64,000 nucleotides of DNA from Bacteroidota bacterium (GTDB lineage Bacteria > Bacteroidota > Ignavibacteria > SZUA-365): the NCBI GenBank assembly GCA_023432805.1, contig JAEYUG010000033.1:20455-84454 (forward strand), given 5' to 3'. A program made the position numbers and the translations under genes. Shown piece by piece: positions 34,174 to 43,105 of the stretch; position 1 is the stretch's first letter; each line of letters begins with the position of its first letter. The notes beneath the pieces are model-generated. The model searched no databases and was not told the origin of the DNA. It worked only from the letters and a program-made list of their open reading frames with translations.

Positions 34174-35312
34174 TGATGATGACCCACGACACGACTTCCG
34201 ACGGACGCATGCTGCCTGCCACTGCATCCATTCCGGCGCCGCGGCGCCTGCTCCATCCCCTGCTTGCAGCGATGCTGATCAGCGCCGCTCTCGTGACCGG
34301 ATGCGGCGAAACCTTCGACACCGACAAACTCGGCGTCACTCGTCCGCCCGACACCTTCGGCGACACGACCTATATCCTGCAGCAGCCGATGTGGAGCGGG
34401 TTCAACGCTCCGGCAGACGTGCACGTCGGGTACGAACCATTCATCTATGTCGCCGAGCGGGGAGCAGACCGCATCGCCATGCTGGACCTCTCGGGTGCCC
34501 TTGTCGGACGGTCGGTGCGGGTACCGCGTCCCACTGCCATCGGACAGGATCATCGCCTGCAGCTGCTCGTGTGCGGAGAGTTCGACACAACGATCGGTGG
34601 TGCGCCGATCACCTATGGCGCGGTCTACCGCATCGATCTGTATGCGGCGCAGCACGACATCTCCCGAGCCGTCGTGCACCGCGTGTACTGGGAACCTGTG
34701 AATGCCACACGACGCTTCACCGGCGTGGGTGTGCTTGCCGACAACAGCTACTACGTCGCGCGCACCGGACCGAATAACGCAAGCATCATCGATCCCGACG
34801 ACGCAATCCTGTATTTCTCGCGTGACGACGTCCTGCAGAGTCGTGCTGCATGGCCGACACTCAGCGCCGATGGGACGGGACTCGGAACGATCACGCGTCC
34901 CACCGGACTCGCTGTCTTCCCGAAGCCGGGAACGGATTTCGTCTTCACGCAGAGCGGTCAGAAGTCCCTCTTCCGCACGCAGTGGATGACGCGCCGCACG
35001 ACCGGCGATGTTTCGCAGTGGGAGTCCTACTACCAGCCCGATCGAGATGGCGACATCCCCTTCCTGCGCGTCAGTCTTTTTCATCGTCCCGAAGACGCCG
35101 CCATCGACGGCAGTGGCAACATGTTTGTCATCGACGCCGGCAGTGACAGCCTGTTTCGATTCAACAACTCCGGCTTCATCACCCAGGCGTTCGGCGGATC
35201 CACACAGTTCAATGCTCCTGAAGGTGTGGCGTTCTTCGACAGGACAGTCTACATCGCAGATACGGGAAACAACCGCATCCTCCGTTTCATCCTTTCAACG
35301 GACCTGCAATAG
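34173..35312 (+). CDS. NHL-repeat lipoprotein
   Basis: A 379-aa protein whose N-terminus ends in LISAALVTGC, a lipoprotein signal (Cys near residue 44, or ~32 if the later Met is used). The rest is a beta-propeller: repeated segments such as GFNAPADVHVGYEPFIYVAERGADRIAMLD, ITRPTGLAVFPKPG, HRPEDAAIDGSGNMFVIDAGSDSLFRF and FNAPEGVAFFDRTVYIADTGNNRILRF are NHL repeats. Such propellers bind ligands or other proteins. It starts on the stop codon of the PorV-like gene and ends the envelope run; the next gene is convergent 13 nt away with no clear terminator. Confidence 0.85.
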   Translation: MMMTHDTTSDGRMLPATASIPAPRRLLHPLLAAMLISAALVTGCGETFDTDKLGVTRPPDTFGDTTYILQQPMWSGFNAPADVHVGYEPFIYVAERGADRIAMLDLSGALVGRSVRVPRPTAIGQDHRLQLLVCGEFDTTIGGAPITYGAVYRIDLYAAQHDISRAVVHRVYWEPVNATRRFTGVGVLADNSYYVARTGPNNASIIDPDDAILYFSRDDVLQSRAAWPTLSADGTGLGTITRPTGLAVFPKPGTDFVFTQSGQKSLFRTQWMTRRTTGDVSQWESYYQPDRDGDIPFLRVSLFHRPEDAAIDGSGNMFVIDAGSDSLFRFNNSGFITQAFGGSTQFNAPEGVAFFDRTVYIADTGNNRILRFILSTDLQ

Positions 35313-35325
35313 GAGTGCAGCGACG

Positions 35326-36291
35326 CTACTCGTCCAGTGAGAGATCTTCGGTGCGAAGGCGAACGATGTACGATACTGATCGGTAGTCGAAAAGATCGTC
35401 GAGGTTCTGTCCGGTGAACACATGGATGCCGGGTTCCGGCCCGAACACATCTGTCACGACGAACATCTCGTAAGGCTCACGTTCGAAGGCGATGCGAAGT
35501 TCATTATCGGTGATGAAGAAGGCGATGTCGGGACCAGGCACGCCACGAATTCCAATCTTCCAGCGCTCCTCACCACGTCGCAGAAACAGCGTACAGCCAT
35601 CCTCTCCCACTGTACCCTCACGATCGAGGGAAAATCCGAGTCGTCCGTAATACTCGATCGCAATCTCCCGAGCCCGCGCATTCATGTCCGACACGTGTGC
35701 CGCATCGGAAAAGCGTGCACGGATGTCCTCGAAATCCCGATCGGGAATTTCCGGATCATTCCCATCCCAGGATTCATCAGCACCGCTTTCGGGAGAATGC
35801 GGTAGTTCGTACCAGCGTTCGTCGAGCACACCTTCCAACAGCAGCACGGTATCCGTATCTATGTGGCGCAAGCCACGTACGGACTGAGGATTGACCCCGC
35901 CATCCTTGCGGTACTGTACCTGCGTTTCCTGACCATCAACGCCGGTAAAGCGCAACTGATCTACCACTGATCTGTCGACGGGACGCAGAAAATACATGGG
36001 CGTGCTTGCGAGTCGATCTGCAATCACATGCAGGTCTGCCTCCCAGGCCTCGTACCCGAGCAATGCCTCCGCCTGCTCGGCGCTCGAGATAATATCAGCC
36101 GCCGTCATGCGGCCGATCAAATAGAGATCGCCTCGGATCACGGTGAACACGTAGAGTTGATCACCGCGACGCACCTCACCAAGTTCGTTCCGAGAGCCGG
36201 CCGTGTAATCGAGAATCTCGCCGCTCAGTCCGTCGAGATACATGTCATCGCACAGACTCTTGGTCCAGTACAACGTATATGATCTCGGCAT
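35326..36291 (-). CDS. PUA/EVE-like plus DUF3883-like protein (possible decayed defence nuclease)
   Basis: A 321-aa cytoplasmic protein without close neighbours on its strand. The N-terminal ~150 residues (YTLYWTK...YTAGSRNELGEVRRGDQLYVFTVIRGDLYLIGRMTAADI) resemble PUA/EVE-like modified-base readers. The C-terminal ~110 residues (AREIAIEYYGRLGFSLDREGTVGEDGCTLFLRRGEERWKIGIRG...FFITDNELRIAFEREPYEMFVVTDV) resemble DUF3883, a PD-(D/E)XK-type domain found in restriction-like systems. Where that family has an E-x-K core (IEVKG-like), this protein reads IGIRG, so catalysis may be lost. The sequence is visibly more AT-rich than flanking genes. Both domain calls are by eye and moderate. Confidence 0.6.
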   Translation of the reverse strand: MPRSYTLYWTKSLCDDMYLDGLSGEILDYTAGSRNELGEVRRGDQLYVFTVIRGDLYLIGRMTAADIISSAEQAEALLGYEAWEADLHVIADRLASTPMYFLRPVDRSVVDQLRFTGVDGQETQVQYRKDGGVNPQSVRGLRHIDTDTVLLLEGVLDERWYELPHSPESGADESWDGNDPEIPDRDFEDIRARFSDAAHVSDMNARAREIAIEYYGRLGFSLDREGTVGEDGCTLFLRRGEERWKIGIRGVPGPDIAFFITDNELRIAFEREPYEMFVVTDVFGPEPGIHVFTGQNLDDLFDYRSVSYIVRLRTEDLSLDE

Positions 36292-36578
36292 TGCTCGTTT
36301 CCTCTCGGGTGCTGAAGGGACATTCGTATGGAGATGGCAGACGCTGTACAAACTAGCCACCACGTCGATGCCGTGCAACGTTGAACGACCGAACCCCGCA
36401 GCCGCATGATTTATTCCGCCGCACCCTTTACATCCTTCACATCGCAGTGTATTTTAAGACAGTACTTATCCCAAATCAAGATAGACCGGTCGAAAGACCC
36501 TGACACACTCGGGCGCAGACGCGCGAGCGATAGCATGGGCCACAGGCACCGGATGGTTGTACCATTCTGGAGGATTCC
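36292..36578. other. Intergenic region with adhesin promoter candidate
   Basis: A 287-nt AT-richer divergent gap. A GTGTATTTTAAGAC box at about 36448-36461 fits the local TATTTT -10 pattern and could drive the adhesin; it would leave a ~120-nt leader. A GGAGG ribosome-binding site sits at 36570 just before the adhesin ATG. No ORF or hairpin of note was seen. Confidence 0.4.
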
Positions 36579-39500
36579 ATGAATCTGCTGCATACTGAAG
36601 TTCCTCGCCGCACAGGCGAGCGGAAGCCCCGGCAGCCACACCTGCTGACCCTGATCGCGTCGGCTCTTGTCGTGATGCTCAGTCTGGGCGCAACACCCAT
36701 GCATGCCCGACAGCCATCGCTGTCAATCAGCAAAAGCGCGAGCGTCGATACCGTTGATACTGGCGTCCTGTTTACCTGGACGATCAGCTACAGCATCTCC
36801 TCGACCAACGATCCCGCATATGATGTCGTCATCACCGATGTGCTGCCACCGCAGCTCCTGCTCGCGGCCGGTAACGTGCAGCTGATCGGAAATCCCCAGA
36901 CGGCATCCACAAGTTATAATCCGATCACCGGGGCCGCAGTCTTCACGATGGTCAATCCGCTCCCGGCAGGATCGTCAGGCCAGCTGCAGATCAATGCCAT
37001 GTTCCCACCCGGTACGACTCCGAACGGGACCATCGCATGCAACACGGCAACGATCACGGCGAGCAATGCCGCGACCGTGACCAGCAACCAGGTCTGCGTC
37101 GTTGCACGCGCCGTGCACCGCTTTACATTCCAGAAGGACCACTACGCCGGCAATGCCCTCAACGGCACCGTGATCTACCGCCTGCGCGTCATCAATCCCA
37201 CCGGCAACAGTATCGGCGGACTCAACCTCAACGGGGCCACGTTCAGCGACACGCTGCAGACGGGAGCTGTGTATGTCTCCGCCACAGGCACGCATACTGT
37301 TGTGGGACAGGTCGTGACCTGGAACCTCGGCAATCTCGTTGTGAGCCCGTGGTACAATCCCTGGTATGTCGACTACTTCCTCACCGTGCAATACCCCTCT
37401 CCCCCGTTCACGCAGGGGCAGTCTGTCTGCAATACCGGCTGGTTGAAGGGAACACCCGTCGGGTGGACCGGGACCTTTGCACAGAAGGATTCCGCATGTC
37501 TGACCCTCGTTGCACCGCAGCCCGGCGTACAACTGCTCAAGGGTCCCTACTACAGCCCGATGACCAACCGGGTGCCCGGCTGCACCGGGTTCTATTCCCT
37601 CACACCCGGCAACACAGGCAATGTCGCCGTCGACAGCTTCAAGGTGACCGACGTGCTTCCACAGGAAGTCATGGTCACATCGTTCTCGACCGGCTCGTAT
37701 ACGAACTTCCCCTCGAACAGCGTCACGATCCGCTACCGTACGACCGTCAATCCGTCATGGACGACAGCGGGCCCCTTTGTCGGCTACCAGAACATCAGCG
37801 TGTATGGCACGCCCTCGTCGACCAATCTCGGGCTGCCTTCGGGTGTGTACCTGACCGAACTCCAATGGGATTACGGCACGGCCCCCGTGGGATTTGCCAC
37901 GAGCATCCCTGCCTACATCTACTTCACACTGCTGACGAACAACTACGTCACGAACGCGCTGGTCGTGCCCGGCAACATCGTCACGAACTGCGCCACGTTG
38001 ACCTGGCAATACGCATCCGCACCCGGGACGCCGGTCACGCACTGCAAACAGTTCACGGTCGACAATCCCCAGCCTGTGCTGTCGCTCAACAAGGCCGAGC
38101 TGTCGCAGGGACCCTATTTCCCGGGTGACACGATCCAATTCCGCATACGCTTCTGGAACATCGGTGCGGCGGCACTCACCGGCGTGGTCGTCACCGACGT
38201 CCTGCCTGTCGGCCTCCAGTATGCCAACACCGTTTCCTACGCCGGCGGAGGCGGGGGCCCGAATCCCACCACCCTTGGTCCCTCGATCAGCACTGCGGGC
38301 CAGACTGTGACCTGGAGCTTCTCACAGCCCTTCCCTGCCGCAGCCTGCGGCACGGGCACGAACTTCTGGTACGATATCGTCTTCAACGCTGTGGTCACGA
38401 TCAACACGCCACCGGGAACGGTGTGCAACACCTACACCATCGCGGCGACGAATCACCCGACCGTCGGCTCGAACCAGGCCTGCGTTGTCATCAATTCCGT
38501 ACCGACGATGGAGTCGCAGAAACTCGTGCGCGGCTCACTCGATTCGACCTACACACTCGCGGGCAGCACCGTTGCGGGAGGAAGCGCCGATTACCAGCTC
38601 ACCGTGACGAATACGGGCAACGTCACGATGAAGGATATCCTCATCGTCGACATTCTTCCATTCCCGGGGGATGTCGGTGTCATCAACTGGTCGGTGTCGC
38701 GCGGCAGCACCTGGCAGGCGAACCTCATCGCTCCGATCACCGCACCACCGGGCACATCCGTGTACTACAGCATGGAAACCGCTCCCTGCCGCAGCGATCT
38801 CGGGCTGAGCGGTCCCCTGGGCTGCACAGGACCCGTCTGGTATACGTACGCCGGCCTGATCGGTGGCGGATACAACATCACGCAGGTGCGTTCGGTCAAG
38901 CTCGACTTCGGAACCCTGCAGCTCTCGCCCGGGCAGTCGGTCGCCGTCACGTGGCCGATGACAGCTCCGGCGGGCATCCCTGTCGGACAGCTCGCCTGCA
39001 ACTCGTTCGGATACCGTGCACGCCGCGCCGACAACAACGCGCTCGTCGGTCCCGCCGAACCCCTCAAGGTCTGCGTGCAGATCAGACCCACACAGGGCGC
39101 CAGCGTCGGCGACTTCGTGTGGATCGACAGTGACATGGATGGCGTGCAGGATGTCGGCGAATCCGGTTTGAACGGCGTGCAGGTCGAGCTCTGGCAGGTT
39201 GGACCCGACAACACCCCGTACACCGGCGATGATGCCATCGCGGTCAACCTCGCCAGCATCCCGATCCCCTTCGTGATGACGGCGAACAACGGCATCGGAC
39301 AGCCCGGCTACTACCTCTTCACGAATCTGCCGCCGAACACCTATTACGTCCGCTTCAGCGTCCCGCCGATGTTCACGCCGACGCTGCTCAATGCCGGCAC
39401 ACCTGCAGACGACAGCGATGCGGATCCGGTTCCCGGTCCCACCTTCGGCTGGACCGCACCGTTCACCCTTGCGGCCAACGCCGCCGACACGACCATCGAC

Positions 39501-42446
39501 ATGGGATTGCACGAACGCATGCCTGTCGACTGCAGCGGCTTCCGCGCCGATGTCAAGCCAAACAGCACCGGCGCCTGCTGCTGGGATCTTACGTTCTCCA
39601 TGCCGCCGCCTTCCGCCATGATGACCATCGCGGCGACAGCGCCATCCACCCTCACATCCCTGACGCCGCCAACCGGGTGGACGGCCACACCCGCGCTCGG
39701 CAGCTATCCCACCTCGAGCGTCGACGTCACCCCTCCCGCCGGCCAGAGCGGCGGCACCTCGTTGCTGCAATTCTGTGCGTCGTCGGGTGGCGTAACACCG
39801 CAGGAGTTCATCATCACGTGGACGGATGCTGCCGGGATGGTGCTCTGCACCGACACTGTGCGGACCAACTGCCCGAAGGATACCACGGGCACGGGTCCGG
39901 GTGGTGTGAAGTTCCACGACCTTGACGCCGATGGGAAGCAGGGCCCGGCGGAACCCGGTCTGTCAGACTGGACGATTCTGCTCGTACCGGTCGGCGGCGG
40001 GCGACCGCTTTCGACACGCACGCGTGCAAACGGAAGCTATCAGTTCGGCACCGTCCCAGCGGGCGTCTACCATGTCGTCGAGCAGCAGCAGACGGGCTGG
40101 GTGCAGACCGCACCCGCCACCGCCGTGCAGCAGGTGACCGTCGCACCGGGCACCACGCTGCCACCGGTCGATTTCGGAAACCTCGTACCGCCTTGTGACC
40201 ACCCGACCGACACGATCCGCATCGTGGCTGGAACGGTCGATCAGTTCGTCGGTCCCGAACCCTCATCTCCGTCTGCGTCGCTGCTGGCATGGAACACGGC
40301 GAATTACGGTCTGCCGCTGTCAGGCTTTGACAGCGAGATCAAGGAGCAGAAGGGCACCTTCTTCGGTCACACGTTCTCCGGATTCGGCAAGCCGGGCTGC
40401 TGGCTGATGGGGGCGAAGTTGCGCATTCGAATCCGCGCCGTCGGACCCACGTCACCCAACGACGGCATCGGCTTTGTCGCAGGCAGTACGCTCGCATGGT
40501 ATCACACCATCGCACCGCTGACCGTGCCCGGTACGTGGACCCCGGGTCAAACGGCGACGCTGATTCTCGATCTCGGTGCGCTTGTACCGGGGCAGAACAA
40601 CGGCAGCACCTCGGTACTCGCAGCCATGGCCGGCGGCACGTTCAACATCTTCATCCAGAACCACACCATCGTCGACTACATCGGCCTCGAAGTCTACATC
40701 TGCTGCCCCGAAGCGGTCGGGAAAGCCGAGCTCAAGGGTTGCAAATTCCATGATCTCGACGGCGACGGTGTGTGGGATCCGAGCGAACCCACACTGGCAG
40801 GCTGGACCGTCAACCTGAGCAACGGCCAGTCCGTCACCACCGGACAGGATGGCTGCTACTCGATCACCGTTCCGGCACCCGGTACCTATGTCGTCTCTGA
40901 GACACAGGTCCTCCCCTGGGTGCAGACCTTCCCCTCGAGTCCCGCCACGCACACCGTCACCGTGCAGCCGGGGCAGACCGTGTCGAATCTTAACTTCGGC
41001 AACGTCAAGCACGGTCAGGGCGGCACGACCACCGAGTGCGATTCGTTGATCTCCTCGACTGTCGACTCCGCGTGCTGCGCGTACAACGCGACCATCATGA
41101 ACAATGTCGGTGCACCGATCACGAGCATCAGCTGGTCGATCACGGGTGGCACGATGAACAGCTTCACCACGACACCCTGCGCCTCGTACACAGCACCGGC
41201 GCCGGGCAGCACGTCGGGCGTGCTGCTGTATTCCCCACCCTGCCCGGGCAACATGGCATTCTCGATCGCGGCGACACCGACCACTGCAAGCGGGTGGGTG
41301 AGCGTCACCCTCGTCGTGCATCACGGCGAGAAGGATTCCTGCAGACTCACCTTCCGATGGAAGTGCGAACGTGCCCCGGTCACCGCGTGTGATTCGGTGA
41401 ACGTGAAGCCCTTCCTCTTCACCGGACTCGATCTGTCGGGCCGTACCTTCACCGTGTTCAACGTCAAGGTGCCCGCCTCGCCCATCACCTCGATCGACAT
41501 CATCGGCACGCCCGCGCCCTGCTTCCTGCAGGGTGGGGCTCTGTCGATCGATGCCGTCGCGACCGCCTGGTCGGTACCGTACACACGCATCCCCATCGCC
41601 GGATCGATCAGCGCGAACAGCACCGTGAAATTCAATCTCGGTGTGGACTACACCTGCGGCTGGACCGGCGCAATCTCCCTCGTGATCCATCACGCGGATG
41701 GAGACAGCTGCCTGTATACCTACGGTCCATGGGCAGCCACCCCGCCCTCGACCACGGGCGGTGTCGTCGTCTCATCACCGGTGCAGGCGAAGCGACTCTA
41801 CGCCAACCGCCTCCGCGTACGCAACACCCAGGGCCGCGCGCCCGTCAAATGGGTCAGCGTGGAAGTGCTCGACCCGACCGATCGCATGTTCGCCGGTTCG
41901 GGCGTGATGTGGGATGGTACGACACGAGAGCCCGGCGAGGAACCACTCGGCGAGCACCAGCAGGGCCGTGCGGAAGCCCTCTTCGGCCTCATCACCCCGG
42001 TGCTTCCGGGACGGGAGTCGGAGAGTCTGAACCTCGTCGTCGCGCGTGATTCCGCGCGTGCCGGCGTCCCGTCGATCCGCTGGACCACCTACGACGAACG
42101 CGGCAACGCACTCACCTCCGACACGTTGCGCCTCGACGTGCCCGTGTTGTCCGTGCGAAACGATGCGCCGTCGTCGACGGCTCGCGGATTCGAACTGCTC
42201 AGTGCGTTCCCGAATCCCGCCACAAATATGACCACCGTCAACTACCTTCTCGGCTCGGAGATGGATCTCGAGATCGAGCTGTACGACATGACCGGCGCGC
42301 GCATGGCGCTGGTCGAGAGCGGACGCAGGCAAACGGGCGTGCATGCAGTGCGGGTGAATCTCGGGTCGCTGCCCGCGGGCACCTACTATCTGCAGATGCG
42401 TACCGACGCAGGCGTCGTCACGAAGCCGCTGACCATCGCGCGCTGA
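36579..42446 (+). CDS. Giant DUF11/SdrD-B repeat surface protein with T9SS sorting domain
   Basis: A 1955-aa secreted adhesin-like protein. Signal peptide ~1-43 (LLTLIASALVVMLSLGATPMHA). Several DUF11 repeats (~46-830) contain the typical NTGNVTMKDILIVDILP and TGVVVTDVLPVGLQYA wording. An SdrD B-like Ca-binding domain follows (~838-950: VGDFVWIDSDMDGVQDVGE), and two shorter ones near 1108 (FHDLDADGKQGPAEPGL) and 1388 (FHDLDGDGVWDPSEPTL). Cys-rich beta domains follow. The last ~85 residues (LLSAFPNPATNMTTVNYLL...LPAGTYYLQMRTDAGVVTKPLTIAR) are a type IX sorting domain. Likely displayed on the cell surface for adhesion. It is expressed alone and followed by a strong terminator. Confidence 0.9.
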   Translation: MNLLHTEVPRRTGERKPRQPHLLTLIASALVVMLSLGATPMHARQPSLSISKSASVDTVDTGVLFTWTISYSISSTNDPAYDVVITDVLPPQLLLAAGNVQLIGNPQTASTSYNPITGAAVFTMVNPLPAGSSGQLQINAMFPPGTTPNGTIACNTATITASNAATVTSNQVCVVARAVHRFTFQKDHYAGNALNGTVIYRLRVINPTGNSIGGLNLNGATFSDTLQTGAVYVSATGTHTVVGQVVTWNLGNLVVSPWYNPWYVDYFLTVQYPSPPFTQGQSVCNTGWLKGTPVGWTGTFAQKDSACLTLVAPQPGVQLLKGPYYSPMTNRVPGCTGFYSLTPGNTGNVAVDSFKVTDVLPQEVMVTSFSTGSYTNFPSNSVTIRYRTTVNPSWTTAGPFVGYQNISVYGTPSSTNLGLPSGVYLTELQWDYGTAPVGFATSIPAYIYFTLLTNNYVTNALVVPGNIVTNCATLTWQYASAPGTPVTHCKQFTVDNPQPVLSLNKAELSQGPYFPGDTIQFRIRFWNIGAAALTGVVVTDVLPVGLQYANTVSYAGGGGGPNPTTLGPSISTAGQTVTWSFSQPFPAAACGTGTNFWYDIVFNAVVTINTPPGTVCNTYTIAATNHPTVGSNQACVVINSVPTMESQKLVRGSLDSTYTLAGSTVAGGSADYQLTVTNTGNVTMKDILIVDILPFPGDVGVINWSVSRGSTWQANLIAPITAPPGTSVYYSMETAPCRSDLGLSGPLGCTGPVWYTYAGLIGGGYNITQVRSVKLDFGTLQLSPGQSVAVTWPMTAPAGIPVGQLACNSFGYRARRADNNALVGPAEPLKVCVQIRPTQGASVGDFVWIDSDMDGVQDVGESGLNGVQVELWQVGPDNTPYTGDDAIAVNLASIPIPFVMTANNGIGQPGYYLFTNLPPNTYYVRFSVPPMFTPTLLNAGTPADDSDADPVPGPTFGWTAPFTLAANAADTTIDMGLHERMPVDCSGFRADVKPNSTGACCWDLTFSMPPPSAMMTIAATAPSTLTSLTPPTGWTATPALGSYPTSSVDVTPPAGQSGGTSLLQFCASSGGVTPQEFIITWTDAAGMVLCTDTVRTNCPKDTTGTGPGGVKFHDLDADGKQGPAEPGLSDWTILLVPVGGGRPLSTRTRANGSYQFGTVPAGVYHVVEQQQTGWVQTAPATAVQQVTVAPGTTLPPVDFGNLVPPCDHPTDTIRIVAGTVDQFVGPEPSSPSASLLAWNTANYGLPLSGFDSEIKEQKGTFFGHTFSGFGKPGCWLMGAKLRIRIRAVGPTSPNDGIGFVAGSTLAWYHTIAPLTVPGTWTPGQTATLILDLGALVPGQNNGSTSVLAAMAGGTFNIFIQNHTIVDYIGLEVYICCPEAVGKAELKGCKFHDLDGDGVWDPSEPTLAGWTVNLSNGQSVTTGQDGCYSITVPAPGTYVVSETQVLPWVQTFPSSPATHTVTVQPGQTVSNLNFGNVKHGQGGTTTECDSLISSTVDSACCAYNATIMNNVGAPITSISWSITGGTMNSFTTTPCASYTAPAPGSTSGVLLYSPPCPGNMAFSIAATPTTASGWVSVTLVVHHGEKDSCRLTFRWKCERAPVTACDSVNVKPFLFTGLDLSGRTFTVFNVKVPASPITSIDIIGTPAPCFLQGGALSIDAVATAWSVPYTRIPIAGSISANSTVKFNLGVDYTCGWTGAISLVIHHADGDSCLYTYGPWAATPPSTTGGVVVSSPVQAKRLYANRLRVRNTQGRAPVKWVSVEVLDPTDRMFAGSGVMWDGTTREPGEEPLGEHQQGRAEALFGLITPVLPGRESESLNLVVARDSARAGVPSIRWTTYDERGNALTSDTLRLDVPVLSVRNDAPSSTARGFELLSAFPNPATNMTTVNYLLGSEMDLEIELYDMTGARMALVESGRRQTGVHAVRVNLGSLPAGTYYLQMRTDAGVVTKPLTIAR

Positions 42447-42467
42447 CCCCCGCGTCAGGCTGAACCG

Positions 42468-42500
42468 ACAACGCCCTCCCGGAATCCGGGAGGGCGTTGT
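42468..42500. terminator. Strong bidirectional terminator
   Basis: A perfect 15-bp stem (42468-42482 with 42486-42500) with a 3-nt AAT loop lies between the convergent adhesin and lipocalin genes. Confidence 0.88.
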
Positions 42501-42548
42501 TGTCATGCCTGGGCAATGCTCGTGGAAGACTGCCGCGTCGACCGACTG

Positions 42549-43070
42549 CTAGTGCGTGACGCGAATCAGACTCTTCGTATCGAATCCCTTCGCGGCGGCC
42601 TGTGCCACGAGACGATCATAGATCGCAGGGTCCAGCTTCGGCGTGCGGGCCAGAATCCAGAGGTACGATGTGTCGGGTCCACAGATCAGCGCGTACTGAT
42701 ACCCCTCCTTGTCGAGTTCCATGATGTTGTACCCACCGTAGAACGGTCCGAAGAACGACACCTTCAGTCGACCAACATCCTCGCGATCGATGAAGAACGC
42801 CTTCCCGATCGCTTCCTTCCACTCCCCCTTCTCCGTGTTGAATCCCCGGTTCACCACCTTGACACCTCCGTCGTCACGCATCGAATACGTGGCGGTCACC
42901 TTCGTCAATCCCCGCTCGAACGAGTGATCGAGCCGCGCGATCTCATACCAGGTGCCGAGATAGCGCGGAAGTTCGAATCCCTCGACGGGCGTCACATTGT
43001 CGGGAATGCCGGTGCATCCGGCGAGAAGCAGAGCAGAAGCAAGCGTGGCGAGAAGGGAGGTGCGGACCAT
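42549..43070 (-). CDS. blc: Bacterial lipocalin (Blc-like lipoprotein)
   Basis: A 173-aa outer-membrane lipoprotein. Lipobox LLAGC with Cys19, then the lipocalin signature LPRYLGTWYEIARLDHSFERGL (G-x-W), the VNRGFNTEKGEWKEAIGKAFF strand pair, LKVSFFGPFYGGYNIMELD and a YLWILARTPKL ending. Blc-type lipocalins bind lysophospholipids or fatty acids and are induced by envelope stress. The ATG at 43070 was chosen because the hydrophobic signal begins immediately after it. Length is normal for the family. It follows the VWA gene by 35 nt on the same strand. Confidence 0.92.
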   Translation of the reverse strand: MVRTSLLATLASALLLAGCTGIPDNVTPVEGFELPRYLGTWYEIARLDHSFERGLTKVTATYSMRDDGGVKVVNRGFNTEKGEWKEAIGKAFFIDREDVGRLKVSFFGPFYGGYNIMELDKEGYQYALICGPDTSYLWILARTPKLDPAIYDRLVAQAAAKGFDTKSLIRVTH

Positions 43071-43105
43071 GGCGATATGCGATGTGAAATGTGTGCGAGA
43101 GCGCT

